From Rhizobium sp. BT04 (GTDB taxonomy: Bacteria > Pseudomonadota > Alphaproteobacteria > Rhizobiales > Rhizobiaceae), in the NCBI RefSeq assembly GCF_030053135.1, contig NZ_CP125653.1:372001-436000 (forward strand): a DNA stretch of 64,000 nt. The letters run 5' to 3'. Positions 27,016-35,777 of this stretch are shown in pieces. Position 1 is the stretch's first letter. Each line of letters opens with the position of its first letter. The position numbers were made by a program, and so were the translations under genes. The notes below the pieces were generated by a model. That model worked only from the letters and a program-made list of their open reading frames with translations, was not told the DNA's origin and did not search any database.

Positions 27016-29730
27016 TTACGATAATAGTTCCTTGAACATCCCGTTTTTCTCGGAAAGTTCCGGATAGTTTCCGGCTTCCGCCAACCCGCCGCGGTCGAAG
27101 AGCAGGATCCGGTCGAACATCTCGGCGAGGCGCGCATTGGAGAGCACCCAGATGATCGCCGGCCGCTGGCCTTCCTCATGAAGGTCTTCGACGATGTTGC
27201 GGGTGATCTGGTCCTGAACGCGCTGGTCGAGCGCCGACAGCGGCCGGTTGAAGATGAAATAGTCCGAGCGTTTCAGCAGCGCACGGGCAAGGTTGAGCTT
27301 CTGCCGCTGCACCATGGTCAGCCGCTTGCCGCCGGAGCCGACGTCGAATTCGAGTCCGATCGACAGCACGTCGTCGTAAAGGTCGAGGGCGTCGAAGAGT
27401 TCGCCCATGATGGCGCGGATGCGATCAGAGGCGTCGGCTTGCTGATAGGCGATGCGGCCGAAAAGCACATTGTCCATCAGGCTTGCCGACGGGGTGAAAC
27501 GCTCGGCGTCGTAACGCTCGATCAGCTCGGCGAGATCGGCCGGAATATGCTCGTGGAACTGCTTGCGGGCGCTGACGATCTTGTCCATCAGCTCGTCGGT
27601 CAGCAAGCCGAAGCGATGGCGCGGCTCGATATAGGCAAAGCTCAGCCGGATGATGGCCGAGCGTTCCTCGGGCGTGGCGTCCTCAAAGCGGCGGCTCTGC
27701 AGCTTCTGTAGCAGCGCCTGGTAGGTCGGAATATCGTCCGCCGTCATGAAGGTCAGCTGCTGGAAGAAGGGATGGTCCGGCGGCAGGTCATGGAAGAGTT
27801 CGACCGCGTTTTCGGCGATTTCGAGGCCCATGGCGTAGAGATCAGTACTGAGGCCGGTTTCGCGGAACAGCTGCTGGAAATAGGGATGCGCGGCAAGCCT
27901 TCGATTGGTCATCAGAGGCCGCTTCATGGTGCCGAAGAGCAGGTTCTCGCCGACCGTCGCCTGGGCGTTATAGGCGTCGAAATCGAAAGGCACGACGATG
28001 GTGTCGAGCCCCTCGTCGCGCAGCCGGTCGCGCAGCGAGGCGCGCAGCGCGACGACATGGTCGCTGACGGCCACATGCACGTCGGTATTGACGGTCGAGC
28101 GCAGCGCCAGATCGAGGATGTCCTGCGAGATCAGGACGGCGTCGAGCACCGGGCGGATCGCCTTCAGCAGGTCCTCAGGGCCATTGGCACCCGCCGCCTT
28201 GTAATCCACCCAGTCGCTGTTCAGGTCGAGCGTCGGATTGCCGGCCTTTACCGCCTCGATGGAATGCCATTTATACTCCAGCGCTTCCTTCTCGTCGTAG
28301 ACCGGATCGGTCATCGGCGCGTGCTTGAGGCCGTAAAGCAGATTGCTGGCGAGCGAGCCGTGGAAGAAAAAGGTATCGGCCGAGGCGTAGGAGATGCGTC
28401 GGCCGGTGATCGATTCCGGCAGGTCCAGGAGGTCGCGGCCGTCGATGGTGATGCGGCCGGAATCCGGCCAGACCATGCGTCCGAGCGCCTCGGCGAAGGC
28501 TTCCGCGCCGCTGCCGTTCGGGCCGACGATCGCCACCGTCTCGTTCGGCTTGATCTCGACGGAGACGTGGTCGACAAGGCGGGCGCCGCTGTCGTCGGAA
28601 AGCGAGAGATTGGTGACGACGAGTGCGCTCGTCAGTGCGCCCACGGGGGCGGTGGCGAGTTCCTGGATGCGGCTGTCGATCAGCGGCTCGACATTGAACT
28701 GCTCGTAGACCTGCTGGTATTTCACCTGCACGTCCTGGCGCATCTGGTCCCAGTCGATCAGTTCCTTCAGCGGCCCGGGCAGGTCCTTATAGGCCGATAT
28801 GACGGCGACGAGCTGGCCGATGTCGAGCCGGCCCTGCAGCGCCAGGTAGCCGCCGATCGCGTAGAACAGGAAGGGCGTGACCTGGGCGAGGAAATTGTTG
28901 ATGAACTTCACCAGGAACTTCCACTGGTAAAGGTCGTAGCGGATCGAGAAGATCCGGCCGAGCCGCGAGGCGATGTCGGCGCGCTCGAGGTTCGATGTGT
29001 CGTTGCCATGGATCGTGCCGATGCCGTCGACGATTTCGCCGACGCGGCCGGAGAGCTCGCGCGCCGTCAGCTGCCGCTGGCGGCCGAGCTCCAGCAGCCG
29101 CTTGCGCATGCGGGGAATGACGACGGCCTGAACGCCGACGATGCCGGCGGCGATCATGCCGAGCCAGAAATTCTGGACGATGATGAAGGCGAGCGCCGTG
29201 ATCGCCTGGCCGCCGAGAAGGGCAGGCGAGACGAAGGCATCGCCTGTGAAGCCGCCCATCGGCTCCACCTCGTCCTTGATCATGGTGGCGATCTCGGCCG
29301 ATTTGACCCGCTTGAAATGGATAGGCGGAAAACGCAGCACCCGGTCGATGAGCTCGAAGCGGATACGGCGCAGCATGCGCTCGCCGAGCCGGCCCTTATA
29401 GGTGTTGATGTAGAATTTGAAGAGGCCGTTCAGCACCACCAGCGCCAGAAACACCAGGCTGAGGGCCATCAGCATCTGGAAGCGGTTGAGCTGCAACCCT
29501 TGAAAGAATTCGACATGGCCGATCAGCGGGATGTCGTAGGCGATGTGCATGAAGGTCTGCCTTGCGCCCGGACCTTCGAAGCCGTCGCCCTGGATCGGTC
29601 CGTTGACGATCTGCTTCGGCAGGTCGAAGGACAGGAAGTAGGGCACCATCGAGGCGGCGACGACAGCCAGAATCCACAGCTGCTGCAGCCGCGTGTTCTT
29701 CCAGATGTAGCGGGCGAGGCTTTTTTCCAT
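27016..29730 (-). CDS. ABC exporter-like protein with degenerate nucleotide-binding domain
   Basis: The 904-residue protein is about 300 residues longer than a normal half-exporter. Residues 1-320 form an ABC transmembrane domain, with helices near 15-35, 85-105, 175-200 and 280-300 and an EXE-like cytosolic loop region. The ATPase part is split. Walker A at 403-410 reads GPNGSGAE, with the essential lysine and serine missing. The signature position at 804-810 reads LTMVQRQ, Walker B at 823-830 reads DYFIFNRP, and the H-loop at 861-868 reads WVLSNARL. Between them is an insert of about 300 residues with three similar post-Q-loop motifs, SNLLYG, ENLLFG and DNVLFG. Hydrolysis looks impossible in this chain. 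It is upstream of a cyclic-nucleotide-binding gene and follows three glycosyltransferase genes. Confidence 0.9.
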   Translation of the reverse strand: MEKSLARYIWKNTRLQQLWILAVVAASMVPYFLSFDLPKQIVNGPIQGDGFEGPGARQTFMHIAYDIPLIGHVEFFQGLQLNRFQMLMALSLVFLALVVLNGLFKFYINTYKGRLGERMLRRIRFELIDRVLRFPPIHFKRVKSAEIATMIKDEVEPMGGFTGDAFVSPALLGGQAITALAFIIVQNFWLGMIAAGIVGVQAVVIPRMRKRLLELGRQRQLTARELSGRVGEIVDGIGTIHGNDTSNLERADIASRLGRIFSIRYDLYQWKFLVKFINNFLAQVTPFLFYAIGGYLALQGRLDIGQLVAVISAYKDLPGPLKELIDWDQMRQDVQVKYQQVYEQFNVEPLIDSRIQELATAPVGALTSALVVTNLSLSDDSGARLVDHVSVEIKPNETVAIVGPNGSGAEAFAEALGRMVWPDSGRITIDGRDLLDLPESITGRRISYASADTFFFHGSLASNLLYGLKHAPMTDPVYDEKEALEYKWHSIEAVKAGNPTLDLNSDWVDYKAAGANGPEDLLKAIRPVLDAVLISQDILDLALRSTVNTDVHVAVSDHVVALRASLRDRLRDEGLDTIVVPFDFDAYNAQATVGENLLFGTMKRPLMTNRRLAAHPYFQQLFRETGLSTDLYAMGLEIAENAVELFHDLPPDHPFFQQLTFMTADDIPTYQALLQKLQSRRFEDATPEERSAIIRLSFAYIEPRHRFGLLTDELMDKIVSARKQFHEHIPADLAELIERYDAERFTPSASLMDNVLFGRIAYQQADASDRIRAIMGELFDALDLYDDVLSIGLEFDVGSGGKRLTMVQRQKLNLARALLKRSDYFIFNRPLSALDQRVQDQITRNIVEDLHEEGQRPAIIWVLSNARLAEMFDRILLFDRGGLAEAGNYPELSEKNGMFKELLS

Positions 29731-29899
29731 GGCTAACCGTCAGCGTGCTGGGAAATTCCGGGGGCCGGGATGGGGAGAAATCTTAAGAACAGGACCATGC
29801 AGCCGGACCGCCGATATCGCAATGAAAACAAGGCGAAGCGACCGGCTGCAGACATGCCGATTCTCGCCGGAACAATGTTTATATCACAGGAATTTTGGA

Positions 29900-31045
29900 T
29901 TAGGCGAGGGATTCGGCAATCATGGAGCGAATGATGCCGGCGGTTTTCTCCGCCCCGTCGAGATCGAGCAAGACCGGCTTGCGTGCCGGTGCGGCGAGCG
30001 CCTTTTCGACGGCCTCTTTCACATGGCCTGGCGTCAGTCCCGTTTCCGGCAGAATCTCGGCGAGATCAAGCGCCTGCAGCCGTTCGGCGCGCACCGTCTG
30101 TTCGGTCTCGCCGCCGGCGACGAAGGGGATGAGGATCGCCCGGCATTCGCTGCGCAGGAGATCGCCGACCGTGTTGTAGCCGGCCTGCGAGATCGAGACC
30201 TTGGCAGCGCGCAGCAGCGAGGGAAAATCCTTGCGGAAGCGCACCAGCGTCACATTTGGGGGGGCGTCTTGCGACAGGGCGGTAAAATCCGCCTCCGGCA
30301 GGTTCGGGCCCGATATCAGCAGCCAGCTGAGATCGGCGGCCAGCAGCGCTGCCGCCTCTTTCGCCGCGCCGATCAGCGCGGCGCCGACGGCACCGCCGCC
30401 CGCCGATGCGATGACGTCGAAGGTCTCGGCCGGTTCCGGCGCCGGCGGCGCTGCGACGAGGCCGGTGTAACGCACCCTGTCTGAGATTTCTGCTGTCAGC
30501 GGGAAGGTGTCTTCAAGCCTGACGAAGCCGGGATCGCCGTGGACGAGCACCGCATCGAAATGCTCCTTGACCAGCGCGGCGGTTTCCGCGTCGCGGCCGG
30601 CCTTGCGGTTTTCCTGCAGGATGTCGCGCACCGAGCTTAACAGTTTCGGCCGCGGTTCGGTCTTGTCGATCGCCGCAAGCAACGGCAGCAGTTCGAAGCG
30701 CATCTGCCGCCGGCCGAAGGGGAAGGCTTCGATGATGACGACATCGGGCCTTACGGCATGAAAGGCGTCGAGCAGCAGATCGCGGCGGGCATGCAGGAAA
30801 TCCTCGCCCACTGGCCGGCCATCGGCATCGGCGAGGCCGGAGAAACCGGCATTGCTGGCAACGACAGCCGGCAGGGCGACGGTCTTCACACCCTCGCCGG
30901 GAAAGCCCGGCACCGGCAGGCCGCCGGTCACGACAGTCACGTCGAAACCGTCCTTGACAAGCGCATTGGCGATGCGGCTGGCGCGGGCGATATGGCCGAT
31001 GCCGAGCAGGTGCTGGACATAGAAGAAGATACGCGGTGCCGTCAT
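29900..31045 (-). CDS. Glycosyltransferase with MurG-like (GT28) fold
   Basis: The 381-residue protein starts at the ATG that overlaps the upstream stop as ATGA; an ATG five codons earlier is also possible. The N-terminal half (IFFYVQHLLGIGHIARASRIANAL) has the glycine-rich acceptor-side loop. The C-terminal half (VSISQAGYNTVGDLL) has the MurG-type donor-binding block. It is probably cytosolic or membrane-associated and transfers a sugar from a nucleotide donor. It is third in a row of three glycosyltransferase genes on one strand, with the ABC-like gene 170 bp downstream. Donor and acceptor are unknown. Confidence 0.85.
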   Translation of the reverse strand: MTAPRIFFYVQHLLGIGHIARASRIANALVKDGFDVTVVTGGLPVPGFPGEGVKTVALPAVVASNAGFSGLADADGRPVGEDFLHARRDLLLDAFHAVRPDVVIIEAFPFGRRQMRFELLPLLAAIDKTEPRPKLLSSVRDILQENRKAGRDAETAALVKEHFDAVLVHGDPGFVRLEDTFPLTAEISDRVRYTGLVAAPPAPEPAETFDVIASAGGGAVGAALIGAAKEAAALLAADLSWLLISGPNLPEADFTALSQDAPPNVTLVRFRKDFPSLLRAAKVSISQAGYNTVGDLLRSECRAILIPFVAGGETEQTVRAERLQALDLAEILPETGLTPGHVKEAVEKALAAPARKPVLLDLDGAEKTAGIIRSMIAESLA

Positions 31046-32289
31046 GACGCCTTCTGCCATTCGGCCTCGAACAGGCCGGTGAGCTGTCTGATGCTGGAGT
31101 GATAGTCGAAATGTGCGCGCACCTGGCTTTCGGCGGCGTCGCCGAGCCGCTTGCGCAGCGCCGGGTCGCGGATCGCCGTTTCCAGCGCTTGGGCAAGCCG
31201 CACCGGCTCCTCCGGCGGCACGACGAGACCGTTTTCACCGTCCTTCAACAGCTCCGGCACGCCGGATACTTCGGTCGAGAGGCAGACGAGCCGCTGGCTC
31301 GAGGCTTCCACAAGCACGTTCGGCAACCCATCTCGGTCGCCGTTGGCGGCGATGCGGCAGGCCAGCGCGAAGAGGTCGGCGCGGCGGTAATGATCGAGCA
31401 CATCCTCCTGCGCCAAGGCGCCCTTCCAGACGATGCGGTCGGAGATGCCGAGTTCGGTGGCCAGGACTTTCAGTTTCGCAAGCTCCTCGCCGCCGCCGAT
31501 ATGGTCCATCCGCCAGTGGAGGTCGGCGGGCAGCAGGGCGAGTGCCCGCAGCAGCACGTCATAGCCCTTCTTCTCGACGGCGCGGCCGACGCTGAGGATG
31601 AAGGCCGGGTCATCGGGGTCGTTGCCGGTGCGGTCCGAGCGCTCGCCGGAGAAATGGCCGAAGCGGGCGAGATCGAGACCGTGATAACTCAGATGCACCG
31701 CGTCCTTGCGCGAGGTCAGCGTCCGCATGTGCTCGTAGCCGGTCCTGGTGCAGGTAACCGCCCAGCGGGCGCTGCCGAGCTTCTCGTGCAGATCCCAGTC
31801 GGGCGATGTCCAGATGTCCTTGGCATGTGCCGAACAGGTCCAGGGCGTGCCGGTGAGGATGCTCGCATATTCCGTCACCGAGGCCGGCGTGTGGATGAAA
31901 TGGGCATGCAGCCATTGCCCGCCATCCGGCCATTCGCGCCCCAGCACCAGCGCCTGGCCGAGACGGCGGAAGCGGTTGCGCGAGAGGTCGCGCTTGAGGT
32001 CGGCGAGGAAGCGTTTGATCAGCGCCTTGAAGCCGGGTTTGGAGAAACCGGCAACCAGGCCTTTCAGCACGCGGATCGGCTCCTCGTGCAGATATTCCGG
32101 CAGGTAGACGACGCGCGCCCTGATCTCGTCATGCACGGGATGGCGCTTCTTGTCGGTCGGTCGGCGCATCGAAATCAGCGTGAGGTCGAAGCCGGCCTTC
32201 TCGAGACCGAGCAGTTCCTGAGCAATGAAGGTCTCCGAAAGGCGGGGATAGCCTTTCAGCACGACGAGGATCTTGCGGCGTGGCGGCAA
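31042..32289 (-). CDS. Glycosyltransferase family 4
   Basis: The 415-residue protein opens with RRKILVVLKGYPRLSETFIAQE, a common start of GT-B fold exopolysaccharide glycosyltransferases. It carries the EX7E donor motif in the block EASSQRLVCLSTEVSG, after the sugar-binding segment RIAANGDRDGLPNVLVE. It belongs to the colanic-acid-type GT4 group and probably extends a surface or capsular oligosaccharide at the cytosolic face. It lies 9 bp downstream of one glycosyltransferase and overlaps the next by 4 bp, so the three are one transcription unit. Confidence 0.88.
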   Translation of the reverse strand: MPPRRKILVVLKGYPRLSETFIAQELLGLEKAGFDLTLISMRRPTDKKRHPVHDEIRARVVYLPEYLHEEPIRVLKGLVAGFSKPGFKALIKRFLADLKRDLSRNRFRRLGQALVLGREWPDGGQWLHAHFIHTPASVTEYASILTGTPWTCSAHAKDIWTSPDWDLHEKLGSARWAVTCTRTGYEHMRTLTSRKDAVHLSYHGLDLARFGHFSGERSDRTGNDPDDPAFILSVGRAVEKKGYDVLLRALALLPADLHWRMDHIGGGEELAKLKVLATELGISDRIVWKGALAQEDVLDHYRRADLFALACRIAANGDRDGLPNVLVEASSQRLVCLSTEVSGVPELLKDGENGLVVPPEEPVRLAQALETAIRDPALRKRLGDAAESQVRAHFDYHSSIRQLTGLFEAEWQKAS

Positions 32290-32298
32290 GGCTGTGCC

Positions 32299-33507
32299 CT
32301 ATTCCGCGCCGACGAGGGAGAGGTGGCTGCCGCGGCCGTCGATCCATCGGCCGACGGTCTGCGAAATGTGGTCCAGCCCTTCGAGATGCATATTGCTGCC
32401 GCTCTTCGACGGCGGCAGGCGGGAGGGCAGGCGCTTCAGCGCCTCGGCCATAACAGTCGGATCGGCCGATTGGTCCGGCAGCAGCATATCGACAAGGCCG
32501 AGCGCGCTTGCCCGCTGGGCGCGCAGCAGTTGTTCCTCGCGCGGCTTGACGCGCGGCACGATGAGCGCCGGCTTGTCGAAAGAGAGGATTTCGCAATAGG
32601 TGTTGTAGCCGCCCATGGCGACGACGCCGGTGGCGCCGTCGATCAGCTCTTCCATGTGGTTGTCGAACTCGATCACCTCGATATAGGGAATGGCGTCGCC
32701 CTTCTGCACCAGCTTGGCGCGCTCGGCGGCCGGCATATAGGGCCCGAGCACGACGAGCGCCTTCTGCGTCAGCGTCGGATCGGCCTCGTAGGCATTCATC
32801 ACGTCGTGGACGAGATCGGAGCCGTCGCCGCCGCCGCCTGTCGTGACCAGCAGGTAATTATCCTTGCGGGCGTTGATCGAGGTCTTGCCCTTGGAGACGC
32901 TGCGCTGCAGGAAGCCGACGAAATCCATCTTCCGGCGCAGGCTGGCCGGCACGTCGAGACCGATAAGCGGGTCGTAGAAGTCAGGCGGACCATAGACCCA
33001 GACGCTGTCGTAATATTGGTCGATCTTCTGCATGATGCCGTTCTTTTTCCACTCGGCCTCGAGCAGATGCGGCGCGTCCATGATCTCGCGCAGGCCGAGC
33101 ACCAGCACGGTGCCGCGGGCCTTGAGATAAGCCAGCGTATCCTCGACCTCGCCCTTCAGTCCCATCGGCTCCTTGTCGACGATGAAAATATCGGGCTGGA
33201 AGGTCTCGGCCGTGTGGCGGATGCTCGATTCGCGCATCTTCAGCGTCTCGTGCAGGTCGATGTGGCTGGCGAGCGACGTATATTCGCCGTTGCGCAGCTT
33301 GATGACGCTCGGGATCTTCACGAAGTCGACGCGGGCGCGGTAGTCGAAGGCGCCGGCGATCGTGGCGCCCGAAATGATCAGGATGTTGAGGCCGCGATAG
33401 TCCTCGACCAGCGCATGGGCGATGGCGCGACAGCGGCGCAGGTGGCCGAGACCGAAGGTGTCGTGACTGTACATGAGGATGCGTGCATCTTCGAGACGTC
33501 TGGACAT
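32299..33507 (-). CDS. Glycosyltransferase with MurG-like C-terminal domain
   Basis: The 402-residue protein starts at the ATG with AAGGAA five bases upstream; the longer frame to 33549 adds an unsupported leader. RILMYSHDTFGLGHLRRCRAIAHAL is the glycine-rich loop of the GT-B acceptor domain, and GGYNTYCEILSFDKPALIVPR is the MurG-type donor block. It shares the HDTFGLGHLRR opening pattern with the third gene of the operon, so the two may be paralogues. It is the first gene of the three-gene glycosyltransferase unit. Product unknown. Confidence 0.85.
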   Translation of the reverse strand: MSRRLEDARILMYSHDTFGLGHLRRCRAIAHALVEDYRGLNILIISGATIAGAFDYRARVDFVKIPSVIKLRNGEYTSLASHIDLHETLKMRESSIRHTAETFQPDIFIVDKEPMGLKGEVEDTLAYLKARGTVLVLGLREIMDAPHLLEAEWKKNGIMQKIDQYYDSVWVYGPPDFYDPLIGLDVPASLRRKMDFVGFLQRSVSKGKTSINARKDNYLLVTTGGGGDGSDLVHDVMNAYEADPTLTQKALVVLGPYMPAAERAKLVQKGDAIPYIEVIEFDNHMEELIDGATGVVAMGGYNTYCEILSFDKPALIVPRVKPREEQLLRAQRASALGLVDMLLPDQSADPTVMAEALKRLPSRLPPSKSGSNMHLEGLDHISQTVGRWIDGRGSHLSLVGAE

Positions 33508-33571
33508 GGGTGTTCCTTCTGGGGTGAGCAACATAGTTAGTACCCCCACCGTCCGGAGGCCAAGACGTGGG

Positions 33572-33593
33572 GGCGGTGCCGCAAGGCGCCGCC
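33572..33593 (-). terminator. GCAA-loop hairpin downstream of the peptide importer operon
   Basis: A 9-bp stem with one G-U pair and a four-base loop lies 10 bp beyond the stop of the last permease gene. A second inverted repeat, CCCCCAC/GTGGGGG at 33543-33573, adjoins it. There is no T-run, so termination is only probable. Confidence 0.4.
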
Positions 33594-33603
33594 GAACTTC
33601 CTG

Positions 33604-34776
33604 CTATTTGTAGGGATCTGCCGCATCACGCAAGCCGTCTCCCAGAAAGTTGAACGCCAAAATGACAAGAACAACAGGAATGATCGGATAGAGCAGCCAA
33701 GGATAAAAGGCGATGACGCTGACGCTTTTTGCTTCGGTCAGCAGAATGCCCCAGCTGGTGATCGGCGGGCGAAGGCCGAGGCCGAGGAAGGAGAGCGCGG
33801 TCTCGCCGAGGATCATGCCGGGGATCGAAATCGTCGCCGAAGCAATGAGATGCGACATGAAACCCGGCACCAGATGCCGGCCGATGATGCGCGGCGTGCT
33901 GGCGCCCATCAGCTGTGCGGCCTGGACGTAATCTTCCTCGCGCAGCGCCAGCAGCTTGGAGCGCACGGCACGTGCCAGCCCCGTCCAGTCGATGATGCCG
34001 AGGATGACGGTGATGCCGAAATAAATGACGATCGGGCTCCAGGTCACCGGCATGATGGCGGCGAGCGCCATCCACAGCGGCAGGCTGGGCAGCGATTGCA
34101 GCACTTCGATCAGGCGCTGGACGATGAGATCGAAAACACCGCCCCGATAACCGGCAAGGCCGCCGATGACGATGCCGAGCACGAAGCTGATCGAAATGCC
34201 GATCAGACCGATCGTTAGCGATATCCGCGCACCATAGAGGATGCGCGAGAGCACGTCGCGGCCGAGCCGGTCGGTGCCGAGCAGGAACATCTGGCCGCCG
34301 ATCGCCGGGCAGACGAGATGGTAGTTCGAGGCGGCAAAGCCCCAGAATTTATAGGCATCGCCGCGGCAGAAGAAACGGATCGGCTGGACATCGTTCGGCC
34401 TGTCGGCATAGACGCGGTGCAGCGTGTCGAGATCGAGCGTCATGCTGCGGCCGTAGACGAACGGACCGACGAAATTGCCCTTGTCGAAGAAATGGATGCT
34501 CTGCGGCGGCGCATGGATGAAATCGACGTTGCGTGTGTGCAGGCCGTAGGGCGCCAGGAATTCGACGATCAGGATCATCAGATAGACGGCGGCGAGAAAG
34601 ATGCCGGAGATCAAGGCCAGCCTGTGCTGCTTGAACTTCCACCACATCAGCTGCTTCTGCGAGGCGAGATGGATGCGCGATTGCGCTGCCGTCATGGTTT
34701 CGGTCGCGAGCGGATCGAAAGGAGCGGTGGAGACGTAATGCGGCAGCGGCGCGCCAGGTGCGGGAAGGGGCGACAT
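33604..34776 (-). CDS. Oligopeptide-type ABC permease, DppC/OppC-like
   Basis: The 390-residue permease starts at the ATG that overlaps the upstream stop (TAATG); the longer frame to 35193 only reads through that gene. An N-terminal helix is followed by an unusually long periplasmic region (about residues 70-170) before the five-helix core. The EAA loop (QLMGASTPRIIGRHLVPGFMSHLI) is intact. It pairs with the gene immediately upstream to form the channel of the importer whose binding protein is at 35778. Distal gene of the operon. Confidence 0.93.
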   Translation of the reverse strand: MSPLPAPGAPLPHYVSTAPFDPLATETMTAAQSRIHLASQKQLMWWKFKQHRLALISGIFLAAVYLMILIVEFLAPYGLHTRNVDFIHAPPQSIHFFDKGNFVGPFVYGRSMTLDLDTLHRVYADRPNDVQPIRFFCRGDAYKFWGFAASNYHLVCPAIGGQMFLLGTDRLGRDVLSRILYGARISLTIGLIGISISFVLGIVIGGLAGYRGGVFDLIVQRLIEVLQSLPSLPLWMALAAIMPVTWSPIVIYFGITVILGIIDWTGLARAVRSKLLALREEDYVQAAQLMGASTPRIIGRHLVPGFMSHLIASATISIPGMILGETALSFLGLGLRPPITSWGILLTEAKSVSVIAFYPWLLYPIIPVVLVILAFNFLGDGLRDAADPYK

Positions 34777-35774
34777 TATTTGGTGCTCCTGCCTTGCAGA
34801 CGGATGCGGGGATCGAGGAAGCCGAGCGCGATGTCGGAGATCAGCACGCCGATGACGTTGAGGAAGGCCAGAAACATCAGGAAGGAACCGGCGAGATACA
34901 TGTCCTGGCTCTGCAGCGCCTTGATAAGCATCGGCCCCGTCGTTTCCAGCGACAGCACGATCGCGACGATCTCGGCGCCTGATATGATCGACGGCAGGAT
35001 CGAGCCGATATCGGCGACGAAGAAGTTGAGCGCCATGCGCAGCGGATATTTGAGCAGGGCCCGCATCGGATGCAGGCCCTTGGCGCGGGCGGTCGTCACA
35101 TATTGCTTCTGCATCTCGTCGAGCAGGTTGGCGCGCAGCCGCCGGATCATGCCGGCTGTGCCGGCCGTGCCGACGATGATCACCGGGATCCACAGGTGAG
35201 AGAGGATCGACCGCGCCTTCTCCCAGCTCATCGGCGCCGAGATATATTGCTGGTCCATCAGATGGCCGATCGAGATGCCGAACCAGATATTGGCGAAATA
35301 CATCAGGATCAGCGCCAGCATGAAGTTCGGAATGGCGATGCCCATCAGGCCGAGGAAGGTTAGCCCGTAATCGCTCCAGCTATACTGGTGCGTGGCCGAA
35401 TAGATGCCGATCGGAAAGGCGATCAGCCAGGTGAGCAGGATGGTCGTGAAGGAGACGAGGATCGTCAGCCACAGGCGCTCGCCAACCACGTCGGAAACCG
35501 GCAGCTGGTATTCGAAGGAATAGCCGAAATCGCCGTGCAGCATGCCGCCGACCCAATAGAAATAGCGCACGATCTCCGGCTTGTCGAAGCCGTATTGCTG
35601 GCGCATCTCCTCGATTTCCTGGAGGTTGGCGGTTTCGCCCGAGGCGCGCAGCTCGGCGATCTGGCTCTCGAAGAAGTCGCCCGGCGGCAGCTCGATGATG
35701 GTGAAAACCAGCGCCGAAATGACGAAGAGCGTCGGCACCATGGCGGCGATGCGCCAGAGAATGTATCTGAGCAC
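34776..35774 (-). CDS. Oligopeptide-type ABC permease, DppB/OppB-like
   Basis: The 332-residue permease has six predicted helices and opens MLRYILWRIAAMVPTLFVIS, the typical start of DppB/OppB proteins. The EAA loop (TARAKGLHPMRALLKYPLRMAL) is present. Its stop overlaps the next permease start by one base, and it begins 3 bp after the binding-protein stop, so all four genes are tightly linked. Confidence 0.94.
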   Translation of the reverse strand: MLRYILWRIAAMVPTLFVISALVFTIIELPPGDFFESQIAELRASGETANLQEIEEMRQQYGFDKPEIVRYFYWVGGMLHGDFGYSFEYQLPVSDVVGERLWLTILVSFTTILLTWLIAFPIGIYSATHQYSWSDYGLTFLGLMGIAIPNFMLALILMYFANIWFGISIGHLMDQQYISAPMSWEKARSILSHLWIPVIIVGTAGTAGMIRRLRANLLDEMQKQYVTTARAKGLHPMRALLKYPLRMALNFFVADIGSILPSIISGAEIVAIVLSLETTGPMLIKALQSQDMYLAGSFLMFLAFLNVIGVLISDIALGFLDPRIRLQGRSTK

Positions 35775-35777
35775 GCC

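Noticed and set aside
27772..29736. Plus-strand open frame of 654 codons opposite the ABC-like gene
   Set aside because: It is antisense to a protein with recognisable membrane and ATPase regions; its own translation is rich in D, R, H and V without any family pattern.
31099..33540. Plus-strand open frame of 813 codons opposite the glycosyltransferases
   Set aside because: It spans two well-supported genes in reverse and looks like an antisense shadow in high-GC DNA.
33604..35193. A single 529-residue fused permease
   Set aside because: The extra N-terminal part reads through the upstream permease gene in another frame; the ATG at 34776 overlaps that gene's stop.
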